This document shows, piece by piece, positions 28,135-35,170 of a stretch of 64,000 nucleotides of DNA (positions are counted from its first letter, which is position 1; each line of letters begins with the position of its first letter). Source of the stretch: Scleromatobacter sp039920745 (GTDB lineage Bacteria; Pseudomonadota; Gammaproteobacteria; Burkholderiales; Burkholderiaceae_C); NCBI GenBank assembly GCA_039920745.1, contig JBDSDD010000026.1, positions 31,132 through 95,131 of the forward strand. Reading direction: 5' to 3'. The position numbers and the translations under genes are program-made. The notes beneath the pieces were generated by a model. The model was not told the origin of the DNA. It ran no database searches and was given only the letters and a program-made list of their open reading frames with translations.

Positions 28135-28884
28135 TCAGAGCGATCCGATGACGACCTCGTACGGTGTCATGCCCGCCGACGCGAACAGCGCCAACGTGAC
28201 TGTCAGCCAAGGCCCGTCTGCGTGCACGGCGAAATCGTGGAGCCATTTGCGTGAGGCGCTCGCCCGGGGGAGCGGCGTTCCGACGAAGGCGAACGCGTCC
28301 TCGCGTTGGCCAAGTATCAGCGCGCGGATCGCCTGCGTGTTGCAGCAGTCCAGGCCGCGGTCGGCGACGGCCAGCGCATAGGCCCACTTGGCGATCGAGT
28401 GTGCGTAGGCGTGCGGGTCGTCCAGCGGCAGCGACAGGGCGACCGCCTGGCGGCTGGGCGTGCCCAGGTTGAGATGGCAGGCGACGAAGTCGATGGCGGG
28501 TGCGGCGTTCGTGCGATCGACGCCTGCCAGCAGTCCCGCGGGCTCGAAGGCCGGCAGCCGGAAGTGGCGTGGAAATGTGTCGGCCGTCAGCGTTGTCGAT
28601 GGGCTGTCGGCGCCCGCGACGGCCACCGCTGGCAAGCGGCTGGGGCCCTTGCCGCGCGCGCGTCGGCGCTTCAACGCCAGCAGCGTCTTCGGCACGCTGA
28701 ATTCGCGCTCCAGCGTGAGGTGTTCGTGGCGTCCGGTGATGCGGCGACACGCCTCGCAGACCGCGTCGCGCAAGCTGAGGCGGCCGCCGAGCGCTTGCGG
28801 GATCAGGTGCTCCTCGGTGCGCGGCACGCCCGTCGCGAGGCAGTACATGCAGCATGCCAGCGGCGCGCTGCGCAGCGGGCGCAT
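28135..28884 (-). CDS. HNH-endonuclease-like protein
   Basis: The 249-residue protein begins with an HNH_5-like zinc module: CMYCLATG, then EHLIPQALGG and CEACRRITG, so the Cys pairs and the leading His are present. The position usually occupied by Asn after the second Cys pair is Arg. The remaining 200 residues match nothing I recognise. I start at ATG 28884 (MRPLRSAPLACC). It lies between a tRNA-Leu gene and murI, on the same strand as murI with a 50-base gap. Whether it cuts DNA, and which DNA, is unknown. Confidence 0.75.
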   Translation of the reverse strand: MRPLRSAPLACCMYCLATGVPRTEEHLIPQALGGRLSLRDAVCEACRRITGRHEHLTLEREFSVPKTLLALKRRRARGKGPSRLPAVAVAGADSPSTTLTADTFPRHFRLPAFEPAGLLAGVDRTNAAPAIDFVACHLNLGTPSRQAVALSLPLDDPHAYAHSIAKWAYALAVADRGLDCCNTQAIRALILGQREDAFAFVGTPLPRASASRKWLHDFAVHADGPWLTVTLALFASAGMTPYEVVIGSL

Positions 28885-28934
28885 CGTGGTCGAGGCCCGC
28901 GCACGGGGCGCCCTTGCGGTCGGGAGCGGGGCGT

Positions 28935-29783
28935 TCAGCAGTGCATGTCCTGCACGTCCATGCGCAGGTCCAGCCAGCGTTGGGCGAAGCTGGCCAGGAC
29001 GTGCGGCGAGCCACTGCTCCACATGCGCAACTGCGGCGCAACAGCCACGTCCGCGTCCGCTTCGCCGCGCTCGATGAGTTCGCTGGCGAAGCGGCCGGTC
29101 TGGCGCGCGATGGCTTCTGCGGTGTCGACCAGTTGCACGCCGGGCAGCGCGCGCTCGAACAGCTCGCGGGCGAACACATAGTGCGTGCAGCCGAGCACGG
29201 CCACGTCGACGCCGGCGTCGCGCAGCGGGGCGCAGTAGCGCTCGACGAGCACGTCCAGGCCGCTGCCCTGTGCGTCGGCGGCCTCGATGGCGTCGGCCAG
29301 ACCGGGGCAGGGTTGCAGCACCAGCGTGGCGCCGTCGGCGTGGGCTTCGGCGAGCTTGCGGAACTTCTCGCTCGCCAGCGTGCGGGTGGTGGCGAGGACG
29401 CCGACGCGGCGCGCGGCGCTCAAAGCGACGGCGGGCTTCACCCCGGGCTCGACGCCCACCAGCGCCAGCGTGGGCGACGCGGCGCGCAGCCGGGCGACGG
29501 CTGCGGCCGTGGCGGTGTTGCAGGCGACGACGATCATCTGCGCGCCCTGGCCGCACAGGAAGCCGGCGATGCGCTCGGAGCGGTCGCACAGAAATTCCTC
29601 GCTGCGGTCGCCGTAAGGCGCGTAGGCTGTGTCCGCCGCGTAAAGCAACTCGGCGTGCGGCAGGCGCGCGCGGATGGCCTGCAGCACCGAGAGGCCGCCG
29701 ACGCCGGAGTCGAAGATGCCGATGCGCACCGGTCGAGGTGAGGCAGAAAGGGACACGGGAGCAGGGTGGGCTTGGCGCGACAT
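28935..29783 (-). CDS. murI: Glutamate racemase
   Basis: The 282-residue enzyme makes D-glutamate for peptidoglycan. The two catalytic Cys residues are in VVACNTATAAA and LGCTHYVFA. The substrate-binding motifs IGIFDSGVGGLSVL and YAADTAYAPYGDRS are intact. I take ATG 29783 (MSRQAHPAP) over an in-frame TTG nine bases upstream. It is divergent from etfB; the shared 150-base region holds two operator-like palindromes. Confidence 0.95.
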   Translation of the reverse strand: MSRQAHPAPVSLSASPRPVRIGIFDSGVGGLSVLQAIRARLPHAELLYAADTAYAPYGDRSEEFLCDRSERIAGFLCGQGAQMIVVACNTATAAAVARLRAASPTLALVGVEPGVKPAVALSAARRVGVLATTRTLASEKFRKLAEAHADGATLVLQPCPGLADAIEAADAQGSGLDVLVERYCAPLRDAGVDVAVLGCTHYVFARELFERALPGVQLVDTAEAIARQTGRFASELIERGEADADVAVAPQLRMWSSGSPHVLASFAQRWLDLRMDVQDMHC

Positions 29784-29821
29784 TGCGTGCAAGTCTATTG
29801 GAATCCTGGAGTGCTTGATCT

Positions 29822-29845
29822 AAAATAGCACGATCGTTCGTTTTA
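29822..29845. promoter_or_regulatory. Imperfect palindrome between murI and etfB (TetR-type operator candidate)
   Basis: The core ACGATCGT (29830-29837) is perfectly symmetric and continues as G.core.C and AAA...TTT on the flanks (AAAATAGC / TTCGTTTT). The size, and AT-rich arms around a GC core, resemble operators of TetR-family fatty-acid regulators. The assignment to a particular regulator is inference. Confidence 0.45.
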
Positions 29846-29896
29846 TTCTGCGGTTTTCGGAATCCACGGTCGCATGACCTCTAGAATCCATTCCGG

Positions 29897-29912
29897 TTTA
29901 CGTTAACGTCAA
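29897..29912 (+). promoter_or_regulatory. Palindrome upstream of etfB (LiuR-like operator candidate)
   Basis: TTTACGTTAACGTCAA is a 16-base inverted repeat with one mismatch around ACGTTAACGT, 21 bases before the etfB ATG. From memory it resembles the MerR-family LiuR sites described for branched-chain amino acid degradation genes in proteobacteria. This was not checked against a motif database. Confidence 0.5.
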
Positions 29913-29933
29913 TTGCTTTAGGAGTTCTGCGTC

Positions 29934-30683
29934 ATGAAGGTTCTGGTGCCTGTGAAACGCGTCGTCGACTACAACGTGAAAGTTCGCGTGAAGTCGGACG
30001 GCACCGGCGTCGACATCGCCAACGTCAAGATGAGCATGAACCCGTTCGACGAGATCGCCGTCGAAGAGGCGGTGCGCTTGAAGGAAAAGGGCGTCGTCAC
30101 CGAGATCATCGCCGTCTCCTGCGGCGTGACCCAGTGCCAGGAAACGCTGCGCACCGCGATGGCCATCGGCGCCGACCGCGCCATCCTCGTCGAGACCGAC
30201 GTCGAACTGCAGCCGCTGGCCGTGGCCAAGCTGCTCAAGGCGCTGGTCGACAAGGAACAGCCGGGCCTGGTGATCCTGGGCAAGCAGGCCATCGACGACG
30301 ACTGCAACCAGACCGGCCAGATGCTGGCCGCGCTGTGCGACCTGCCGCAAGCCACGTTCGCCTCGAAGGTCGAGCTGAGCGCCGACTCGGTCACCGTGTC
30401 GCGCGAAGTCGACGGTGGCTCGGAAACGCTGAAGCTCACGCTGCCCGCCATCATCACCACCGACCTGCGCCTGAACGAGCCGCGCTACGTCACGCTGCCC
30501 AACATCATGAAGGCGAAGAAGAAGACGCTGGAAGTGATCAAGCCGGACGCGTTGGGCGTGGACGTGACGCCGCGCATCAAGACGCTCAAGGTCAGCGAGC
30601 CGCCGAAGCGTGGCGCGGGCGTCAAGGTGCCCGACGTCGCAACGCTGGTTGCGAAGCTCAAGAACGAAGCCAAAGTCATCTAA
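29934..30683 (+). CDS. etfB: Electron transfer flavoprotein beta subunit
   Basis: The 249-residue subunit pairs with EtfA to carry electrons from acyl-CoA dehydrogenases to ETF-quinone oxidoreductase. It starts MKVLVPVKRVVDYNVKVRVK and carries the family signature around NEPRYVTLPNIMKAKKK. The AMP-binding region GKQAIDDDCNQTGQMLA is also typical. TAGGAG lies upstream of the ATG. It is 12 bases before etfA. The operator-like sites upstream suggest control by fatty-acid or branched-chain catabolic regulators. Confidence 0.96.
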   Translation: MKVLVPVKRVVDYNVKVRVKSDGTGVDIANVKMSMNPFDEIAVEEAVRLKEKGVVTEIIAVSCGVTQCQETLRTAMAIGADRAILVETDVELQPLAVAKLLKALVDKEQPGLVILGKQAIDDDCNQTGQMLAALCDLPQATFASKVELSADSVTVSREVDGGSETLKLTLPAIITTDLRLNEPRYVTLPNIMKAKKKTLEVIKPDALGVDVTPRIKTLKVSEPPKRGAGVKVPDVATLVAKLKNEAKVI

Positions 30684-30695
30684 AGAGACAACGAC

Positions 30696-31628
30696 ATGAC
30701 CACTCTCGTCATTGCCGAACACGACAACGCGACCCTCAAGGGCTCGACGCTCAACACCATCACCGCCGCCGCGCAAGTGGGCGGTGATGTCCACGTGCTG
30801 GTGGCCGGCTTCAATGCCGCTGGCGTCGCTGCCGCGGCGGCCGCCGTCGCTGGCGTCGCCAAGGTGCTGCACGCCGACTCGCCGGCGCTGGCCGAAGGCC
30901 TCGCCGAGAACGTCGCGGCGCAGGTGCTGGCCGTCGCGTCGGCCTATAGCCACATCTTCTTTCCCGCCACGGCCAGTGGCAAGAACGTCGCACCGCGCGT
31001 CGCCGCCAAGCTCGACGTCGGCCAACTGAGCGACATCAGCAAGGTCATCAGCGCCGACACCTTCGAGCGCCCGATCTACGCCGGCAACGCCATCGCCACG
31101 GTGCAATGCACGCAGGCCGTCAAGGTCGCCACCGTGCGCACCACTGGCTTCGATCCCGCGGCTGCAACCGGTGGTTCGGCCGCCGTGGAAACGCTGGTCG
31201 CCGTCGCCGACTCCGGCAAGAGCGCGTTCGTCGGCAAGGAGATCGCCAAGCTCGATCGCCCGGAGCTGACCGCAGCCAAGATCATCGTCTCGGGCGGCCG
31301 TGCGATGGGTTCGAGCGAGAAGTTCAACGACGTGCTGACGCCGCTGGCCGACAAGCTGGGGGCCGCGCTCGGCGCCTCGCGCGCCGCCGTCGATGCGGGC
31401 TACGCCCCCAACGACTGGCAAGTGGGCCAGACCGGCAAGATCGTCGCGCCGCAGCTCTACATCGCCTGCGGCATCTCCGGGGCGATCCAGCACCTGGCCG
31501 GCATGAAGGATTCGAAGGTCATCGTGGCGATCAACAAGGACGAAGAGGCGCCGATCTTCTCGGTGGCCGACTATGGGCTGGTCGCCGACCTGTTCGTGGC
31601 CGTGCCGGAACTGATCAAGGCCCTTTGA
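30696..31628 (+). CDS. etfA: Electron transfer flavoprotein alpha subunit
   Basis: The 310-residue subunit holds the FAD. The C-terminal FAD-binding domain is clear: VSGGRAMGSSEKF, then VAPQLYIACGISGAIQHLAG and VIVAINKDEEAPIF. The N-terminal half shows the usual alanine-rich ETF fold. It is co-transcribed with etfB. A strong terminator follows 22 bases after its stop, separating it from the acyl-CoA dehydrogenase. Confidence 0.96.
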   Translation: MTTLVIAEHDNATLKGSTLNTITAAAQVGGDVHVLVAGFNAAGVAAAAAAVAGVAKVLHADSPALAEGLAENVAAQVLAVASAYSHIFFPATASGKNVAPRVAAKLDVGQLSDISKVISADTFERPIYAGNAIATVQCTQAVKVATVRTTGFDPAAATGGSAAVETLVAVADSGKSAFVGKEIAKLDRPELTAAKIIVSGGRAMGSSEKFNDVLTPLADKLGAALGASRAAVDAGYAPNDWQVGQTGKIVAPQLYIACGISGAIQHLAGMKDSKVIVAINKDEEAPIFSVADYGLVADLFVAVPELIKAL

Positions 31629-31649
31629 ACGGGCTTGGCTGAACGACAG

Positions 31650-31677
31650 GGGCGCTCTATCGAGGCGCCCTTTTTTT
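31650..31677 (+). terminator. Terminator between etfA and the acyl-CoA dehydrogenase gene
   Basis: The stem GGGCGCTC/GA-GGCGCCC (31650-31657 and 31662-31670, one bulged G) is followed by seven T residues. It ends only 19 bases before the next ATG. Confidence 0.85.
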
Positions 31678-31696
31678 GCGAGTTTTGGAGACAAAG

Positions 31697-33487
31697 ATGA
31701 CCTATCGCGCCCCCGTCAAGGACATGCTCTTCGTGATGAAGGAGCTGGCCGGCATCGACGAGCTGACCAAGCTGCCCGCGTTCGAGGATGCCGGCTACGA
31801 CACTGCCCAGGCCGTGCTCGAGGAATGCGCCAAGTTCAACGAGGACGTGGTCGCGCCGCTCAACGTCGAGGGCGACCGCAACCCGTCGTACTTCAAGGAC
31901 GGCCAGGTCATCTCCACGCCAGGCTTCAAGGAAGCGTTCAAGCAGTTCGGCGACGGCGGCTGGCAAGGCCTGCAGCACCCGACTGACTTCGGCGGCCAGG
32001 GCCTGCCCAAGCTGATCGGCGCGGCCTGCGGCGAGATGATCAACTCGGCCAACGTCAGCTTCGCGCTGTGCCCGTTGCTGACGGACGGCGCGATGGAGGC
32101 ACTGCTGACCGCTGGCTCCGACAAGCAGAAGGCCACGTTCCTGCCCAACATGATGGCGGGCAAGTGGACCGGCTCGATGAACCTGACCGAGCCGCAGGCC
32201 GGCTCCGATCTGTCGCAGGTGCGTACGCGTGCCGAGCCGCAGCCGGACGGCACGTACAAGATCTTCGGTACCAAGATCTACATCACCTGGGGCGAACACG
32301 ACATGGCCGAGAACATCGTCCACCTCGTGCTCGCGCGCGTCGTGGGCGCGCCCGAGGGCGTGAAGGGCATCTCGCTGTTCATCGTGCCCAAGTTCATGGT
32401 CAACGACGACGGCTCGCTGGGCGCACGCAACGACGCGCACTGCGTCAGCATCGAACACAAGCTGGGCATCAAGGCGAGCCCGACCTGCGTCCTGCAGTTC
32501 GGCGACCACGGCGGCGCCGTCGGCACGCTGGTGGGCCAGGAGAACCGCGGGCTCGAGTACATGTTCATCATGATGAACGCGGCTCGCTTCGGCGTCGGCG
32601 TTCAGGGCATCGCGGTGGCCGAGCGCTCGTACCAGCACGCGGTCGCCTTTGCGCGCGACCGCGTGCAGTCGCGCCCGGTCGACGGCTCGCTGCCGGCGGC
32701 CGCGGCCATCATCCACCACCCCGACGTGCGCCGCATGCTGATGACGATGCGCGCCTACACCGAGGCCTGCCGCGCGATGGCGCTGGTGGCCGCGAGCGCG
32801 TTCGACGCTGCGCACGAGCACCCCGACGCGGCGGTGCGCGCCGAGAACCAGACGTTCTACGAATTCATGGTGCCGTTGATCAAGGGCTACGCCACCGAGA
32901 TGAGCCTGGAAGTGGCGAGCCTGGGCGTGCAGGTGCACGGCGGCATGGGCTTCATCGAGGAGACCGGCGCGGCGCAGTACATGCGCGATGCGAAGATCCT
33001 GACGATCTACGAAGGCACCACCGCGATCCAGGCCAACGACTTCGTCGGGCGCAAGACCGCACGCGATGGCGGCACCACGGCGCGCGCGATCGTTGCGCGC
33101 ATCGAGGCCACCGAGCAGGCCCTGGCCGCATCGCCGAATGCCGACGCCCAGGCCTTCGCCAAGCGCCTGACGGCCGCGCGACTTGCCTTCCTGGACGCGG
33201 TGACCTTCATCGCCGGCAACACCAAGACCAGCCCGAACGCAGCGTTCGCCGGCTCGGTTCCGTACCTGATGCTGGGCGGCAACCTGGTGGGCGGCTGGCA
33301 ACTGGGCCGTGCGCTGCTGGTGGCCGTCGAACGCATCGCCGCCGGCGACGACGTGCCCTTCATGACCGCCAAGATCGCCACCGCGCGCTTCTACGGCGAC
33401 CACATCCTCAGCAAGGCCCAGGGCGTGCGCGACTCGATCGTCGACGGCGCTGTCGGCTGCCTCGCCATGCCCCTGGAGGCATTCTGA
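31697..33487 (+). CDS. Acyl-CoA dehydrogenase, DmdC-like long form
   Basis: The 596-residue FAD enzyme oxidises an acyl-CoA to the enoyl-CoA and passes electrons to ETF, encoded just upstream. Domains: helical N-terminus, middle beta domain (GSMNLTEPQAGSDLSQVRT, near residue 160), C-terminal helical domain with the catalytic Glu in KILTIYEGTTAIQAND, then the extra C-terminal domain of the long family. That family includes 3-methylmercaptopropionyl-CoA dehydrogenase DmdC and many enzymes of unknown chain specificity, so I do not name the substrate. The ATG at 31697 has GGAG seven bases upstream. Confidence 0.92.
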   Translation: MTYRAPVKDMLFVMKELAGIDELTKLPAFEDAGYDTAQAVLEECAKFNEDVVAPLNVEGDRNPSYFKDGQVISTPGFKEAFKQFGDGGWQGLQHPTDFGGQGLPKLIGAACGEMINSANVSFALCPLLTDGAMEALLTAGSDKQKATFLPNMMAGKWTGSMNLTEPQAGSDLSQVRTRAEPQPDGTYKIFGTKIYITWGEHDMAENIVHLVLARVVGAPEGVKGISLFIVPKFMVNDDGSLGARNDAHCVSIEHKLGIKASPTCVLQFGDHGGAVGTLVGQENRGLEYMFIMMNAARFGVGVQGIAVAERSYQHAVAFARDRVQSRPVDGSLPAAAAIIHHPDVRRMLMTMRAYTEACRAMALVAASAFDAAHEHPDAAVRAENQTFYEFMVPLIKGYATEMSLEVASLGVQVHGGMGFIEETGAAQYMRDAKILTIYEGTTAIQANDFVGRKTARDGGTTARAIVARIEATEQALAASPNADAQAFAKRLTAARLAFLDAVTFIAGNTKTSPNAAFAGSVPYLMLGGNLVGGWQLGRALLVAVERIAAGDDVPFMTAKIATARFYGDHILSKAQGVRDSIVDGAVGCLAMPLEAF

Positions 33488-33489
33488 AC

Positions 33490-34461
33490 ATGAGCATCAC
33501 TCGCCGCCCCCTCCCCGCCGCGCTGAGCAAGCTGCGCCTGCCCGTCATCGGCTCACCGCTGTTCATCATCAGCAACCCCAAGCTGGTGATCGCCCAGTGC
33601 CAGGCCGGCATCGTCGGCTCGATGCCGTCGCTCAACGCACGCCCGGCCGAACTGCTCGACGACTGGCTTGCCGAGATCACCGAGACGCTTGCCGCGTACG
33701 ACAAGGCGCATCCGCAGGCGCCGTCCGCGCCGTTCGCGATCAACCAGATCGTGCACAAGAGCAATGACCGCCTCGAGCACGACATGCAGGTGTGCGCCAA
33801 GTACAAGGTGCCCATCGTGATCACGTCGCTGGGCGCACGCACCGACGTCAACGACGCCGTGCATGCCTGGGGCGGCATCGTGCTGCACGACATCATCAAC
33901 GACACCTACGCGCACAAGGCGATCGAGAAGGGCGCCGACGGCCTGATCGCCGTGGCCACGGGCGCGGGCGGCCACGCGGGCGTCAAGAACCCGATCGCGC
34001 TGATCCACGAGATCCGCGAGTGGTTCGACGGTCCGGTGGCGCTGTCGGGTGCGATCGCCACCGGCGACGGCGTGCTCGCCGCGCTGGCGATGGGCGCCGA
34101 CTTCGGCTACATCGGCTCGGCCTTCATCGCCACCGACGAGGCGCGCGCGCCGGACGAGTACAAGCAGATGATCGTGGCCTCCACCAGCGACGACATCGTC
34201 TACTCGAACCTGTTCACCGGCGTGCTGGGCAACTACCTGCGCGGGTCGATCACGGCCGCCGGCCTCGATCCCGAGAACCTGCCCACCAGCGACGCCAGCA
34301 AGATGAACTTCGGCGGCGCGGGCGCCGCCAAGGCGTGGAAGGACATCTGGGGCGCCGGACAAGGCGTGGGCGCCGTCAAGCAAGTGATGCCCACCGCGAA
34401 GCTGGTGCAACGCATCGCCGACGAATACGCCGCCGCGCGCGCGCGCCTCGCGCTCGCCTGA
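33490..34461 (+). CDS. Nitronate monooxygenase / FMN-dependent 2-nitropropane dioxygenase family
   Basis: The 323-residue FMN TIM-barrel protein starts MSITRRPLPAALSKLRLPVI with the family opening PVIGSPLFIISNPKLVIAQC. It has the FMN-phosphate motif ATGAGGHAGVKNP near residue 155 and GAIATGDGVLAALAMGADFG near 190. Known members oxidise nitronates or propionate-3-nitronate; the true substrate here is open. It begins 3 bases after the acyl-CoA dehydrogenase stop, so the two are co-transcribed. Confidence 0.9.
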   Translation: MSITRRPLPAALSKLRLPVIGSPLFIISNPKLVIAQCQAGIVGSMPSLNARPAELLDDWLAEITETLAAYDKAHPQAPSAPFAINQIVHKSNDRLEHDMQVCAKYKVPIVITSLGARTDVNDAVHAWGGIVLHDIINDTYAHKAIEKGADGLIAVATGAGGHAGVKNPIALIHEIREWFDGPVALSGAIATGDGVLAALAMGADFGYIGSAFIATDEARAPDEYKQMIVASTSDDIVYSNLFTGVLGNYLRGSITAAGLDPENLPTSDASKMNFGGAGAAKAWKDIWGAGQGVGAVKQVMPTAKLVQRIADEYAAARARLALA

Positions 34462-34588
34462 CGCGCCAGCCCGTCACGGCATCTCGGCGCTGGAGTTCGG
34501 CGCGCGGGCAGGTGATGGGTGGCTGCGCGAGCGGGCAGCAGCGGGCCGCTGGCCTGTCTGTGGCGGCCTGCCGGCAGCTGCGAGCGGG

Positions 34589-34909
34589 TCACGACGGCTC
34601 GACCACCAGGCTGCTGTCACAGCCGCTGGCCGCGGAGATCCAGCGCTGGGCGAGCCTGCTCAACAAGGGCGCGACGGCGGCGGGCAGCCACGGCAGCACC
34701 TCGCGCGGCGCGCCGACCAGTCCACAGCGGTACAGCCCGGCGTCTGAATTCCACAGAAGTGCCGCGCAGGCACCGGTGCGCCGCCCGCTGACGAGCACCC
34801 CGATGGGGCACGGCTCGGCCGCGCAGCAGACGCCGCAGCCGTTGCAGGGCGCGGCTTCGGCCGGCTTGGCCGGGGCGGCGGGGTGGAGGCGGATGACCTG
34901 GCGAGACAT
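34589..34909 (-). CDS. Small cysteine-cluster protein (YkgJ-like)
   Basis: This protein of about 106 residues carries a dense Cys cluster near its N-terminus, CNGCGVCCAAEPC, and more Cys at GACAALLW and YRCGLV. This resembles the YkgJ/CxxCxxCC family of putative metal-binding proteins. The ATG at 34909 (MSRQVIRLH) is my choice; a GTG nine bases upstream is in frame. Function unknown. It is divergent from the sucA leader and convergent with the nitronate monooxygenase gene. Confidence 0.75.
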   Translation of the reverse strand: MSRQVIRLHPAAPAKPAEAAPCNGCGVCCAAEPCPIGVLVSGRRTGACAALLWNSDAGLYRCGLVGAPREVLPWLPAAVAPLLSRLAQRWISAASGCDSSLVVEPS

Positions 34910-35044
34910 GGATTGCACGCACTCTGCCAGGGCACGACCGGGCCGACTCTGCGGAGATAGTCCGTGTTTCAGGGGCAGAAGCGCCGAGGCAGCGCGTCAG
35001 GGTAAGTGCTACATTCACGGTCTGCAGAGTATTAACAGTCCTTC

Positions 35045-35166
35045 TGTGTCCCCTTGCTGGCCTCCGTCCGGCAGCAAGGCGTTTGCAATCCGCCAACCGG
35101 TAGAACCGGGTCGCGGAAGGTTGATCAACCCATCGTAGCTCCGGAAACCGGAGCGTAAGGTGAGCG
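35045..35166 (+). ncRNA. Structured 5' leader of sucA (sucA RNA motif candidate)
   Basis: Three inverted repeats lie in tandem before the sucA ATG: CCTTGCTG/CAGCAAGG (35053-35060 and 35073-35080), the palindrome GGTTGATCAACC (35119-35130), and GCTCCGG/CCGGAGC with an AAA loop (35138-35144 and 35148-35154). The last ends just before the Shine-Dalgarno sequence AAGGTGAG (35157-35164). A conserved sucA leader RNA, whose structure abuts the ribosome binding site, has been described from comparative genomics of Burkholderiales (Rfam 'sucA'). This leader has that position and architecture. It was not matched to the covariance model; the ligand, if any, is unknown. Confidence 0.6.
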
Positions 35167-35170
35167 AAAG

